This document shows, in pieces, positions 16,996 through 27,386 of a stretch of 64,000 bases of DNA (the first letter of the stretch is position 1; each line of letters opens with the position of its first letter). The stretch spans positions 1-64,000 of the forward strand of contig SCQU01000004.1 of the NCBI GenBank assembly GCA_004299555.1. The letters run 5' to 3'. The notes under the pieces are model-generated. The model was given only the letters and a program-made list of their open reading frames with translations, was not told the origin of the DNA and did not search any database. A program made the translations under genes and the position numbers. The DNA is from Rhodanobacteraceae bacterium. Its GTDB lineage: Bacteria; Pseudomonadota; Gammaproteobacteria; Xanthomonadales; Rhodanobacteraceae.

Positions 16996-18387
16996 ATGAC
17001 CCAGTCAAGCAACCATCCACGCGTCATTCCAGGACCCGCAAGCACCACGCGGGTTCCGTCGCGGCGCAAGCCGCTGGCGCTCGCCCTGACGGCAGCGCTC
17101 CTGTATGGAGTGGCGCTCCCGGCCGCAGCGCAGGCCACCGCGACCGAACCCGCGTCCACATCCTCCGCCCAATCCGCCGAGGTGCAGGCGCTGGTACGGG
17201 AACTGGACGCGCTCAAGAGCAGCTATGCATCAGAGGTACGGCGCCTGCGGGAGATCGACGTGCGCGTGCAGGCGCTGCAGGCGCAACTGGCCGGCAAAAC
17301 CACGCCCGGCGCAACCGCGCCGGCCGCGCCAGGCGCGCAACCGCCCACACCCGCCGGCGCAGGGCAGGTCGAGTCCGGGACCTACGCGGGCAGCCCGGCC
17401 GAGGCCGCGCGCAGCAGCCAGCCCAAGCGCAGCGTCGAGGACGTGCTGCTACAGGAGCACGCCCTGTTCAACCGCCCCCTCACGCTGGAAGCCGGCGTGA
17501 CCTACGGCCATTACGATCGCAAGCAGCTCACCCTCAATGGGTTCCTTGCCCTCGATGCCATCTTCCTTGGCAACATCGCGGTCGAGGGCGTGAAATCGGA
17601 CTCCCTCACCTACAACCTCGCCGCGCGCTACGGCCTCAACCCGCGCCTGACGCTGAACCTGGACGTGCCCTTCATTGAACGCTGGACCAGCTATCAAAAG
17701 GGCGGCGCCGGCGGCTCGGCGGCCGCGTTGGCCGAGGAAAGCACCCACGACGCGCCGGCCATCGGCGACGTCAACGCCAGCGCCAACTTCCGCCTGTTCG
17801 CGGAAACCCCGACGCGCCCCGACGTGGTGTTGACCGGCGGCATCACTGCGCCGACCGGGCGCGCGCCGTATGGCACCGACACCCGCATCATCGAACGCGA
17901 CGACGATGATTTCATCCGCTTCGCGGTGCCCTCGCACCAGGCCACCGGAAACGGCGTGTGGTCGGTCAACGTCGGCGCCTCGGCGGTAAAGACCATGGAC
18001 CCGGCGATTGCGTTCGCCAGCGTCGGCTACCAGCACAACTTCAATGGCCGGTTCGAGGACCTTGACACCAGCCCCGACACGATCACGCCCGGCAGTGTGC
18101 GTCTCGGCGACGTCTACACCTTCGGCGCCGGCGTGGCCTTCGCATTCAACGACCGCACCAGCATGAGCTTGTCGTTCGTGGACAAGATCGTGCGCGAGGC
18201 CAGCATCAAGATCGACGGTCAAGAGTGGAAACCGATCATCGGCAGCCGCGGCAACATCGGCACGTTCAACCTGGGCGTCACCTACGCGCTGAGCCAGCAC
18301 CTGACCTGGGTGACCATGCTCGGCGTTGGCCTGACCCCGGACGCCCCGGACTTCACGCTGAACGTCAAGATTCCGTACCAGTTCTAG
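16996..18387 (+). CDS. fapF: FapF-like outer-membrane amyloid secretion channel, copy 2
   Basis: A 463-residue protein with the same plan as copy 1: signal peptide (cleavage near 42, 'GVALPAAAQA'), coiled coil ('LVRELDALKSSYASEVRRLR'), Pro/Gly linker, then a beta-barrel beginning near 'LTLEAGVTYGHYDRKQLTLNG' and ending '...NVKIPYQF'. Barrel strands are highly conserved; variable stretches correspond to probable extracellular loops (for example the Asn/Asp-rich loop near residue 300, shorter here than in copy 1). The 143-bp gap after fapE ends with the 29-bp leader shared with copy 1. Confidence 0.88.
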   Translation: MTQSSNHPRVIPGPASTTRVPSRRKPLALALTAALLYGVALPAAAQATATEPASTSSAQSAEVQALVRELDALKSSYASEVRRLREIDVRVQALQAQLAGKTTPGATAPAAPGAQPPTPAGAGQVESGTYAGSPAEAARSSQPKRSVEDVLLQEHALFNRPLTLEAGVTYGHYDRKQLTLNGFLALDAIFLGNIAVEGVKSDSLTYNLAARYGLNPRLTLNLDVPFIERWTSYQKGGAGGSAAALAEESTHDAPAIGDVNASANFRLFAETPTRPDVVLTGGITAPTGRAPYGTDTRIIERDDDDFIRFAVPSHQATGNGVWSVNVGASAVKTMDPAIAFASVGYQHNFNGRFEDLDTSPDTITPGSVRLGDVYTFGAGVAFAFNDRTSMSLSFVDKIVREASIKIDGQEWKPIIGSRGNIGTFNLGVTYALSQHLTWVTMLGVGLTPDAPDFTLNVKIPYQF

Positions 18388-18395
18388 GCGGCAGG

Positions 18396-19919
<1,524 letters not shown>

Positions 19920-20168
19920 CGCTTTAGCCCTCCTCGCTCCTGCAGGGCCCTCTCACCCGCCCAAAAGCCATCGAGTCCAGACTAACACGTCACCCGCATC
20001 ACCGCTTGCGCAGCGGCCGGCTGACTGGCGCACGGGACTGTCCTCCCCAAAGACACCGCACCACCGATCGCGCGGCACCGCGGCGTTCAGCTTGCGACGT
20101 CGTCCGGTGCAGGAAGGCGTTTGCACGCCACGATGGCAAAAGCCCGCACGCCGCCCCGCGGGGTTGCG

Positions 20169-20843
20169 CTACGCAGCGCCGGTTTTTGCCGGCCCATTAC
20201 CAATGCGGAACCGGCACGCCGGGGCGCCATGCAGCATGCACTGCGTCCGTTGCACCGGCCGTCCGGTGGCGGCGCTCATGAACGCCAGGTCGAACCGGCA
20301 CACGTCCGGATGCGCGCGCGCCAGCTGATGGAATACGCAGTTGAATGCCGCGACTTCGGTGTGGCCGTCCGCCTCGACGACCTCGGCTTCATAGCCAAGG
20401 CTGTCCAGCTGTTCGGCCAAGAGTTTGGTGGCGGCTTCGGGGTCCGCCGCGGTTGCGATCCGCATGGCCGCATCCTCGCCCAGTCGCGTCCCCATGTCGG
20501 CCAGCATGACCTGTACCGCCTGCGTGCCTGCATGCGCATAGAGGTATTCAAGCATGCGCTCTGCGATCAGTGCGTAGTTGCGCGGAAACAGCTCGCGCCC
20601 CGCAGGCAACAATACGAAACACGCGCGCGGCCGCCCGCCGCTCGGCAGGGATTGACCGCGTGCGATGAACCCGCGTGCCATCAACGCGGCCAGGTGCTGC
20701 CTGACCGCGTTGTGGGTTACGCCAAGCGTCTTGCACAGATCCTCGACGGTGACGCCCTGCGGCGACAGCAGCAGCCTGCGCAGCAATTTTTGCTGTGTAT
20801 CACCGAGCTGGCGCAGGGCGCTGGCGCGTTTCATGCGGATCAA
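20169..20843 (-). CDS. Helix-turn-helix regulator of the COG2345 type with cysteine cluster
   Basis: A 224-residue regulator. The N-terminal winged HTH reads 'GVTVEDLCKTLGVTHNAVRQHLAAL' (about 30-54) followed by a wing ('SGGRPRACFVL'). The C-terminal half has cysteines in 'FNCVFHQLARAHPDVCRFD' and 'QCMLHGAPACRFRIG', arranged like the Fe-S cluster-binding cysteines of SufR-like COG2345 regulators. I infer a redox or Fe-S sensing repressor; the cluster is not proven. Its start overlaps the stop of the upstream exported-protein gene (ATGA), so the two are co-transcribed. The ATG at 20834 is an alternative start. Confidence 0.8.
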   Translation of the reverse strand: MIRMKRASALRQLGDTQQKLLRRLLLSPQGVTVEDLCKTLGVTHNAVRQHLAALMARGFIARGQSLPSGGRPRACFVLLPAGRELFPRNYALIAERMLEYLYAHAGTQAVQVMLADMGTRLGEDAAMRIATAADPEAATKLLAEQLDSLGYEAEVVEADGHTEVAAFNCVFHQLARAHPDVCRFDLAFMSAATGRPVQRTQCMLHGAPACRFRIGNGPAKTGAA

Positions 20844-21502
20844 TCCACCTTGTGCGGAAACTGCTTGGCAATGCCATCGGACAATGCATCGGCGATCATG
20901 TTCATGTGCGCCTGCATTTCGGTCCAGGACTTTGCCTGTTCCGCCGCCGGGGCGTTGGACATCATCTCGTCGATCTGCGTCTTGTGGTCGTTGACGTGCA
21001 TCATCAACGCACCCTGCAGCGACGCTTCGGTCCAGTTCGGGTTGGCGCCGGCCAGGAACTTCGCGATCGCGGTGGCATTGCTGGCCAGATCGTTCATGGC
21101 CTTCTGCTCACCCGCGGTGTTGCCGGCCTTGGTCGTATCGGTCAGCGCCTTGACCCCGCCCCAGTGGCCGGCCAGCAACTTCAGCAGGCCATCACCGGCC
21201 GGCTTGCCATAGAAACCCGCGACCGCGTTCGCGATCTGCTTGGCATTGGCAACCACGGCGCTGGCGGCCTTGGCCGCGCCGGCCTGGTTGCCGGCATGTA
21301 CCGCGAGCGCGTACTCACGGGTGGTAACGATGTGGCCATGCCACAACCCACGCAACGCGGCGTGCAGTTTGGGCGCGGCGGGGGCAACGGTGGTTGCGGA
21401 CGCTGCCGCAGCGGCCGGCGCGGGCTGGGCCAGCGCCGCGGGTGCGGCCGCGCTGAAGGCAAGCCCAAGCGCAAGCGCGCAGGCAATCGAAAGTGGTTTC
21501 AT
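20840..21502 (-). CDS. Exported helical protein of unknown function
   Basis: A 220-residue protein with a classical signal peptide (1-25, 'LGLAFSAAAPAALAQ'), an Ala/Pro linker, and an Ala-rich helical body including 'LHAALRGLWHGHIVTTREYALAV', 'AVAGFYGKP', 'LAGHWGGVKAL' and 'MHVNDHKTQIDEMM'. The conserved His/Trp/Tyr residues in helices suggest a four-helix bundle, possibly ligand- or metal-binding; this is inference. I do not recognise a named family. Four-bp overlap with the downstream HTH regulator makes a two-gene operon, so the regulator probably controls it. Confidence 0.75.
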   Translation of the reverse strand: MKPLSIACALALGLAFSAAAPAALAQPAPAAAAASATTVAPAAPKLHAALRGLWHGHIVTTREYALAVHAGNQAGAAKAASAVVANAKQIANAVAGFYGKPAGDGLLKLLAGHWGGVKALTDTTKAGNTAGEQKAMNDLASNATAIAKFLAGANPNWTEASLQGALMMHVNDHKTQIDEMMSNAPAAEQAKSWTEMQAHMNMIADALSDGIAKQFPHKVD

Positions 21503-21560
21503 GCGGAATCTCCTGATGGTCTATCGCCGACTGGCGATGGATGCATCATCGCCATTTCGG

Positions 21561-21585
21561 ACACATACGCAATTTGTATATGTGT
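21561..21585. promoter_or_regulatory. Palindromic operator candidate upstream of the exported-protein/HTH operon
   Basis: ACACATA (21561-21567) and TATGTGT (21579-21585) form a 7-bp inverted repeat with an 11-nt AT-rich centre, about 60 bp upstream of the operon start codon. It is in the only AT-rich stretch nearby, where the leftward promoter must be. A likely autoregulatory site for the HTH protein. Confidence 0.5.
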
Positions 21586-21638
21586 AAAGTGTACACGAAG
21601 TCACATTACACCCAGCCGTTCAGGTTTGGCCAACGCGA

Positions 21639-22229
21639 TCAGGGCTTCTGGAAGCGGGGCATCGCGTCGCGCAACATCGCCAGCCGCTCCAGCGGATCGG
21701 TGGTTTCCAGCAGCCCCTGGCGTTCGTGGTCATCCAGGGGCAGCAATTCGGCCAGCCGGAACCCCACCCAGCTCGCATCGTCGTAGCGCTCACGCGGGCC
21801 GTTGCGCCAACTCAATCCGGCCTGTTCGGCCAGGCGTTCCAGAATCGCCGGCAACAGCGAAAACTCGACCGGCACCTCGACCCGCGCCTCATCCGGCCAA
21901 TGGCGTATCTCACCCACCGCAAGCCCGTTGTTGCGCACGCGCGACCGGTGCACCCGAAACCTGGTACCACCAGTCACCGTGATTCCCAGCACGCCGTCGG
22001 GCAAGGTGTCAAAATCGACGATGCGCGCCAAAGTACCGACCGCCGCGGGCAGCGCCGGCTCGCCCACTTCCTGCCCCCGCATGATCAGGCAAATCCCGAA
22101 CCGGCCATCATCGCGCGTACATTCACGCACCATGTCAAGGTAGCGCGCCTCGAAAATGCGCAAGCCCAATACGCCACCGGGGAACAGTACGGTGTTGAGC
22201 GGGAACAGTGGAATCTCGCGGCGTTTCAC
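21639..22229 (-). CDS. LON-substrate-binding-domain protein
   Basis: A 196-residue protein made only of the N-terminal (LAN/PUA-like) domain of Lon protease: 'IPLFPLNTVLFPGGVLGLRIFEARYLDMVREC' at the start, then 'FGICLIMRGQEVG', 'VGTLARIVDFDTLPDG' and 'GLLETTDPLERLAML'. It has no ATPase or protease domain. Stand-alone members are common in proteobacteria with no settled role. It lies 9 bp after mpl on the same strand and is probably the last gene of the adk-mpl operon. Confidence 0.92.
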   Translation of the reverse strand: MKRREIPLFPLNTVLFPGGVLGLRIFEARYLDMVRECTRDDGRFGICLIMRGQEVGEPALPAAVGTLARIVDFDTLPDGVLGITVTGGTRFRVHRSRVRNNGLAVGEIRHWPDEARVEVPVEFSLLPAILERLAEQAGLSWRNGPRERYDDASWVGFRLAELLPLDDHERQGLLETTDPLERLAMLRDAMPRFQKP

Positions 22230-22238
22230 GCCCCGAGT

Positions 22239-23711
22239 CTAGCCTGCGCGCAAGGCCTGAAGGAACCGCCGCGGCGCATTCTCGAACCCGCCATTGGACA
22301 TGAATACGACGTGGTCACCCGGACGCGCCGCGGCCGCCACGGCGGCAACGAGGTCGGCCACCGACGCCGACACCCTTCCCCGGCCCGCCATGGCGTTGGT
22401 GACGCGGTGCGCGTCCCACGGCAGCCCAGGCCGCTGCAACAGCCAGACCCCATCGGCCACCGCCAGCGACGGCGCCAAGCCGGCAAGGTGTGCGCCCGAG
22501 CGCATGGAGTTTGAACGCGGCTCCAGCGCAACCAGGATGCGCGCGGCGCCAACCTTCGCGCGCAACCCCGCAAGCGTCGTGGCGATGGCGGTCGGGTGAT
22601 GTGCAAAGTCGTCGTAAACGTGGATGCCCTTCACCTCGCCCAGCCGTTCCAGCCGGCGCTTGACGCTCTGGAATGTTGCGAACGCCGGCAGCAACGCTTG
22701 CGCATCAACGCCCGCCGCGTGCGCGGCCGCCAGCGCCGCCAGCGCGTTCATCACGTTGTGGCGACCGAGCAGCGCCCAATGCACCTCGCCGACCAGCTGG
22801 CCCTGGTGCGTCACCCGAAACGCGGCACCGTCGGCTTCAAGCAGCGCTCCGCGCCAGTCACCCGCGTCGATGCCGAAGGTTTCAACCGGTGTCCAGCAGC
22901 CCATCGCCAGCACTTCGGCCAGCCGCAGGTCTTCGGCGTTGACGATCAGGCGTCCGTTGCCCGGCACCGTCCGCACCAGATGGTGGAACTGGCGCTGGAT
23001 CGCCGCGACGTCGGGAAAAATGTCGGCGTGGTCGTACTCCAGGTTGTTGAGGATCGCGATCCGTGGACGGTAGTGGACGAACTTGGAGCGCTTGTCAAAG
23101 AATGCGGTGTCGTACTCGTCGGCTTCAATGACAAAGGGCGTCTTCCATTCTCCCTCCGGGAGAAGGTGGCCCGAAGGGCCGGATGAGGGTACGAACGCGC
23201 GTGATCCGACATCCGGCGTGACCGAACCCTCACCCCTGCCCCTCTCCCGGGGTTGATTAGTACCAAGGCGCGCCGACACCCCGAAGTTCTCGGGTACGCC
23301 GCCGATCAAGAATCCTGGCGTCAACCCGGCGGCATCCAGCAGATGCGCCAGCAAGCTGCTGGTGGTGGTCTTGCCGTGGGTGCCGGCCACGGCCAGCACC
23401 TCGCGCCCGCGCAACACGTTCTCGCCCAGCCACTGCGGGCCGGACAGGTACGGCAGACCCGCATTCAACATGTACTCGACGGACGGGTTGCCGCGTGACA
23501 GCGCATTGCCGACAACGACAAGGTCCGGCGCGGGCTTGAGGTGCTCGGCTGACCAGCCTTCCTCAAGGGCGATGCCGAGTCCGCGCAACTGGTCACTCAT
23601 CGGCGGATAGACGTTGGCATCGGAGCCTTCGACCGTGACGCCGAGCGCGCGCGCCAGCGCCGCGATGCCGCCCATGAAGGTGCCGCAGATTCCAAGGATG
23701 TGGATACGCAC
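22239..23711 (-). CDS. mpl: UDP-N-acetylmuramate:L-Ala-gamma-D-Glu-meso-DAP ligase, with in-frame repeat insertion
   Basis: A 490-residue Mur-ligase-family enzyme of murein recycling that joins the released tripeptide to UDP-MurNAc. GTG start at 23711 with GAAGGAG 8 nt upstream; motifs 'RIHILGICGTFMGGIAALAR', ATP loop 'VAGTHGKTTTSSLLAHLL', 'FVIEADEYDTAFFDKRSKF', 'HHPTAIATTL'. About 41 extra residues ('[12 protein letters not shown]...LLPEGEWK') split 'GVSARLG' from 'FVIEADEYD', which are nearly adjacent in E. coli Mpl. They are encoded by a family-A palindromic repeat and keep the frame. The insertion lies in a surface segment before the Mg/ATP-site glutamate; activity may persist but is untested. 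Confidence 0.94.
   Translation of the reverse strand: MRIHILGICGTFMGGIAALARALGVTVEGSDANVYPPMSDQLRGLGIALEEGWSAEHLKPAPDLVVVGNALSRGNPSVEYMLNAGLPYLSGPQWLGENVLRGREVLAVAGTHGKTTTSSLLAHLLDAAGLTPGFLIGGVPENFGVSARLGTNQPRERGRGEGSVTPDVGSRAFVPSSGPSGHLLPEGEWKTPFVIEADEYDTAFFDKRSKFVHYRPRIAILNNLEYDHADIFPDVAAIQRQFHHLVRTVPGNGRLIVNAEDLRLAEVLAMGCWTPVETFGIDAGDWRGALLEADGAAFRVTHQGQLVGEVHWALLGRHNVMNALAALAAAHAAGVDAQALLPAFATFQSVKRRLERLGEVKGIHVYDDFAHHPTAIATTLAGLRAKVGAARILVALEPRSNSMRSGAHLAGLAPSLAVADGVWLLQRPGLPWDAHRVTNAMAGRGRVSASVADLVAAVAAAARPGDHVVFMSNGGFENAPRRFLQALRAG
23139..23262. repeat. Family-A palindromic repeat inside mpl
   Basis: Contains TCTCCCTCCGGGAGA (hairpin), then GTGGCCCGAAGGGCC, GGATGAGGGT, a unique ~35 bp, and CCCTCACCCCTGCCCCTCTC. 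The same modules recur at ~46.8, 49.8, 52.5, 56.6, 62.5 and 63.0 kb. Here the element is ~123 bp, a multiple of three, without stop codons in the mpl frame. Confidence 0.85.
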
Positions 23712-23724
23712 GCCGTCGACTCCT

Positions 23725-24285
23725 TCAGGCCGCGCCGATTGCCGCCGCCGCAAGGCCGGTGACGACCCAATCGACCAGCAGCAACAACAGGAACCCCAGC
23801 ACCGCGCCGGCAAGCGACACCTCGAGCGCGCGCCGAAGAATGCGGATCCACACGCACAGCTGCCATACGCCCAGCGCAAAAACGGCCATCAGCACCAGCA
23901 CATTGGCCCCGGTCAAGGCCGGTGGATGACCGGGATGCTGCAGGATTTCCTCACGCAAGGCGCGCAGCGGCAGGAACAGCGCCAACGCATCGGTGACGAT
24001 ACCGAAAACCAGATACACCGCGGCGAGCGCGGTCAGGGTCTGCACGAACCGCGCCGACTTGTCGCGCGAGCGCAGCAGGACAAACACCCCGCCGACCACC
24101 GCCAGACTACCCGCCACGGCCGCCGCGACCAGCCCGGGCCTCGCTCCATTGTGCAGGTTGAACGCAACTTGCAGTGTGCCGGCGGCGATCAACAGTGCAA
24201 TCAACGCACGCGGCGCATACGGCACGTCTTCCGGCCCACGCCGGAAGCGGCACAAGTCGATCAGGCTGGTCAGCAGGTGCGGCAA
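23725..24285 (-). CDS. Multi-spanning membrane protein between adk and mpl
   Basis: A 186-residue hydrophobic protein with about five predicted membrane segments (for example 'ALIALLIAAGTLQVAF', 'LVAAAVAGSLAVVGGVFVLL', 'FVQTLTALAAVYLVFGIV', 'GANVLVLMAVFALGVWQL', 'LAGAVLGFLLLLLVDWVV'). The cytoplasmic N-terminus 'RRGPEDVPYAPRAL' is typical of small Yip1/DUF-type proteobacterial membrane proteins. The likely start is the TTG at 24285, 2 bp after the adk stop, implying translational coupling; a GTG further in is possible. The stop is 13 bp before mpl. Function unknown. Confidence 0.7.
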   Translation of the reverse strand: MPHLLTSLIDLCRFRRGPEDVPYAPRALIALLIAAGTLQVAFNLHNGARPGLVAAAVAGSLAVVGGVFVLLRSRDKSARFVQTLTALAAVYLVFGIVTDALALFLPLRALREEILQHPGHPPALTGANVLVLMAVFALGVWQLCVWIRILRRALEVSLAGAVLGFLLLLLVDWVVTGLAAAAIGAA

Positions 24286-24287
24286 AC

Positions 24288-24863
24288 TCAGGTACTGGCG
24301 CGCGCGTGCAGGGTGGCAAGGATGCGGTCGCCGATCGCGTCGATCGGGCCGACGCCATCGATTTCCGTCAGCAATCCGCGCTGCGCATAGAAACCCGCGA
24401 CCGGCGCGGTCTGCTCGGCATACACCGCGAGGCGCTTGCGCACGGTTTCCGGATTGTCGTCGGCCCGGTGCTCCTGCTCGAAGCGGAGTTCGCAGCGCTT
24501 GACGATCGCGGCATCCGGCACGTTCAACTTCACCACCGCCTGCAACGGCCGGCCCACGCGCGAAAGCAACGCGTCCAGCGCGGCGCATTGGGTAAGGTTG
24601 CGCGGATAGCCATCGAGAATGAAACCCGGCCGGGTATCGGCCTGCGCCAGACGCTCTTCCAGCAGGCCCAGCACGATGGCATCGGATACCAGCTGGCCCG
24701 CTTCCATCACGGCCTTGGCCTTAAGCCCCAGCGGCGTGCCCGCCTTGACCGCCGCCCGCAACAGGTCGCCGGTCGAGATGTGTGCCAGCCCGAGCTCCGC
24801 CTTCAGCCGTTTGGCCTGGGTGCCTTTGCCCGAACCGGGGGCGCCAAGCAGTACGATGCGCAT
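24288..24863 (-). CDS. adk: Adenylate kinase
   Basis: A 191-residue enzyme interconverting ATP + AMP and 2 ADP. P-loop 'GAPGSGKGTQ' at 7-16, AMP-site motif 'HISTGDLLR', 'GFILDGYPRNLTQC', and the compact LID 'RCELRFEQEHRADDNPETVRKRL', which lacks the zinc-binding long LID, as in Xanthomonas-type short enzymes. Start at 24863 with AAGGAA upstream. First gene of the leftward adk - membrane protein - mpl - LON-domain run, divergent from the PPi-PFK gene. Confidence 0.97.
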   Translation of the reverse strand: MRIVLLGAPGSGKGTQAKRLKAELGLAHISTGDLLRAAVKAGTPLGLKAKAVMEAGQLVSDAIVLGLLEERLAQADTRPGFILDGYPRNLTQCAALDALLSRVGRPLQAVVKLNVPDAAIVKRCELRFEQEHRADDNPETVRKRLAVYAEQTAPVAGFYAQRGLLTEIDGVGPIDAIGDRILATLHARAST

Positions 24864-24984
24864 GCCGTTCCTTTTCCGACCCGCCAAATTGCGGAGCCTT
24901 GCGTTGCCGAAATCCCGCATGGGACGGGGTACGCTAGCTTCCGCCGAGCCGCCCCGTCAACGCCACGCATCACGCCGACCGCAC

Positions 24985-26262
24985 ATGCACGCGACATTGA
25001 AACCTGCAGGAAAACTATTGTACGCCCAGTCCGGCGGCGTCACCGCCGTCATCAACGCGACCGCTGCGGCCGTCATCGAAACCTGCCGCCAGCACCGGGT
25101 CACCGCCTACGCCGCACGCAACGGCATCCTTGGCGTCCTGCGCGAGGATTTGATCGATACCTCGAAGGAATCGCCGGCCGCCATCCGCGCGCTCGCGCAC
25201 ACGCCGGGCGGCGCCTTTGGCTCGTGCCGCGTGAAGCTCAAGGCGCCGGAAGTCGATCACGCCAGGTACGCGCGCCTCATCGATGTCTTTCGCGCGCACG
25301 GCATCCGCTGGTTCCTCTACAACGGCGGCAACGATTCGGCCGACACCGCGCTGAAGCTCTCGCAACTTGGCAAGACCATGGGCTACGACATCCGCTGCAT
25401 CGGCGTGCCGAAAACGGTCGACAACGATCTTGCGGTCACCGACTGCTGCCCGGGGTTTGGCTCGGTGGCCAAGTACACCGCGGTCAGCCTGCGCGAGTGC
25501 GCGCTGGACGTGCGCTCGATGGCCGACACCTCGACCAAGGTGTTCGTGATGGAAGTCATGGGCCGCCACGCGGGCTGGATCGCGGCCTCTGCCGGCCTTG
25601 CCGGCACCACGCGCGATGACGCGCCGCACATCATCCTGTTCCCGGAACGCGCGTTTGATACCGACACCTTCCTCGCCCGGGTAGCCGCAACGGTCAGCCG
25701 CGTCGGCTATTGCGTCGTCGCCGCCAGCGAAGGCATCAAGTACGGCGACGGCCGTTTCGTCGCCGACGCCCACGCCGGCACCGACGCCTTCGGCCACACG
25801 CAGCTTGGCGGCGTCGCACCCGCGCTGGCCGGCATGCTGCGCGAGCGGTTGCATTTGAAAACGCACTGGGCGATGCCCGACTACCTGCAGCGCTCGGCGC
25901 GGCACATCGCGTCCAGGACCGATCTCGAACAGGCGCAAGCCGTCGGCCGCGCCGCGGTGGAACTGGCGCTGGCCGGCACCAACGCCGTCATGCCCGTGAT
26001 CGAGCGCGTCAGCGACGCGCCGTACCGCTGGAAAATCGCGACGGCGCGCCTCGAGCAGATCGCCAACCGCGAGAAAAAACTGCCGCGGTCGTTCATCACC
26101 CGCGACGGCTTCGGCATCACCGCCGCCGCGCGCCGCTACCTCGCGCCGCTGATCCGCGGTGAAGCGCCGCCGCCTTACGGCAAGGACGGCCTGCCCGACT
26201 ACGTCACGCTGAAAAACGTTGCCATACGCAAGCAACTGCCGGCGTGGGACGCCGCCCGGTAG
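24985..26262 (+). CDS. pfp: Pyrophosphate-dependent 6-phosphofructokinase
   Basis: A 425-residue PfkA-superfamily enzyme. The phosphoryl-donor loop is 'GGNDS' (114-118), with Asp where ATP enzymes have Gly, and the catalytic loop is 'PKTVDNDL' (142-149), with Lys where ATP enzymes have Gly. Both are diagnostic of PPi use. It reversibly makes fructose 1,6-bisphosphate from fructose 6-phosphate and PPi, saving ATP and allowing gluconeogenic flow. Further motifs: 'VMGRHAGWIAA', 'GYCVVAASEGI'. It lies near the H+-pyrophosphatase, pyruvate kinase and aldolase genes. Starts at the ATG at 24985, divergent from adk. Confidence 0.96.
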   Translation: MHATLKPAGKLLYAQSGGVTAVINATAAAVIETCRQHRVTAYAARNGILGVLREDLIDTSKESPAAIRALAHTPGGAFGSCRVKLKAPEVDHARYARLIDVFRAHGIRWFLYNGGNDSADTALKLSQLGKTMGYDIRCIGVPKTVDNDLAVTDCCPGFGSVAKYTAVSLRECALDVRSMADTSTKVFVMEVMGRHAGWIAASAGLAGTTRDDAPHIILFPERAFDTDTFLARVAATVSRVGYCVVAASEGIKYGDGRFVADAHAGTDAFGHTQLGGVAPALAGMLRERLHLKTHWAMPDYLQRSARHIASRTDLEQAQAVGRAAVELALAGTNAVMPVIERVSDAPYRWKIATARLEQIANREKKLPRSFITRDGFGITAAARRYLAPLIRGEAPPPYGKDGLPDYVTLKNVAIRKQLPAWDAAR

Positions 26263-26279
26263 AGGCGGATCAACGCGCG

Positions 26280-26396
26280 ATGCTTCCCCTTCGGAACGAA
26301 GGGAGTCGCGCTGCCTGCGGCAGGCAGCGGGGGGATGTGAACCAAGACGCGAAGAGCCATCCCCGTCAATCCCCCTTCCTGCGGAAGGGGGAAGTC
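26280..26396. repeat. Family-B palindromic repeat pair
   Basis: Two family-B modules between convergent genes: CCCCTTCGGAACGAAGGGAGTCGC..., a CTGCCTGCGGCAGGCAG hairpin with GGGGGGATG, then CCCCCTTCCTGCGGAAGGGGG. The second hairpin abuts the stop of the next gene and could double as a terminator. Confidence 0.8.
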
Positions 26397-26397
26397 T

Positions 26398-27237
26398 TCA
26401 GGCACGATCGAACAAGGCATTCATCTCGCTGTGTTGCGCGGCACCGGCAAAACCGTCGAAGCGGCCCGCGGCAAGGTCCCGCGCCGCGCGCAGGAATGCA
26501 CCCCACGCGGCGCCCGCCAGGGCTCCGCCCACGCTGATCCGGCGCACCCCCAGCTTGGCAAAGTCGGCCAGGGTGTAGGCGCCGGGATGCCCGACCAGCA
26601 CGTTGACCGGCTTGGGCGCGACCGCGGTGACGATCGCGCGGATGTCCTCGGGCTTGCTGGCGCCCAGCGCGTAGAGGCAATCGGCGCCCGCAGCGGCGTA
26701 GGCCTTGAGCCGCCTCAGGGTTTCCGGCAACGGGTCGGCACCACCGGTGATGAAGCACTGCGCGCGGCCAACCAGCATGACGTCCTCGCCGGTCGCGTCG
26801 ATCGCCTCGCGCGCCGCACGGATACGCGCCACGGCTTCGTCGAAGTCATACAGCGGCTGCACCGGATCGCGCCTGGAATCCTCGATTGAAAGCCCCGCCA
26901 CGCCGGTTTCGACGCAAGCGCGCACGTTCGCCTTCAGCTGCACCAGATCGCGCGCGTGACCGTCCTCGAAGTCGGCGTTGACCGGCAACTCGGTGGCCGC
27001 GACCAGCGTGCGGAAGTGCGCCAGGACCGCGTCGGCATCCATGCTGTCGTCGGGCTGCCCGATCGACCACGCACAAGCGGAACTCGTGGTCGCCAGCGCC
27101 TTGAAGCCGAGCGACGCCAGCAGCCGTGCCGAACCCACATCCCAGGGATTGGGAATGATGAAACAGCCAGATTCGTGCAATTTGCGGAACGCCGCCCGCC
27201 GGGCGGCAAAACGGGACGCGTGCATGCCAAAGTCCAA
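26398..27237 (-). CDS. Isocitrate lyase / PEP mutase family protein
   Basis: A 279-residue TIM-barrel protein of the ICL/PEPM superfamily. Motifs: '[38 protein letters not shown]', acidic metal-site residues in '[11 protein letters not shown]', '[13 protein letters not shown]', '[11 protein letters not shown]', and '[29 protein letters not shown]'. It lacks the KKCGH catalytic loop of true isocitrate lyase, so it is more likely a PEP mutase/oxaloacetate-type C-C lyase of unknown substrate. Convergent with pfp and divergent from hppA. Confidence 0.88.
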   Translation of the reverse strand: MDFGMHASRFAARRAAFRKLHESGCFIIPNPWDVGSARLLASLGFKALATTSSACAWSIGQPDDSMDADAVLAHFRTLVAATELPVNADFEDGHARDLVQLKANVRACVETGVAGLSIEDSRRDPVQPLYDFDEAVARIRAAREAIDATGEDVMLVGRAQCFITGGADPLPETLRRLKAYAAAGADCLYALGASKPEDIRAIVTAVAPKPVNVLVGHPGAYTLADFAKLGVRRISVGGALAGAAWGAFLRAARDLAAGRFDGFAGAAQHSEMNALFDRA

Positions 27238-27386
27238 TGAGCGGCCGCCTGACGGGCCAAGCCGCCATTGTAGGCCAGCCCCGCGGGCGCGCCCTGATCC
27301 ACAACAGGTCCCGCTTGGGTCGCATGGCAGCGACCGTTATACTTGCCGGAATGCCCGTTGCGGGTCAGTGCCTAAGGGGTTTCCCG

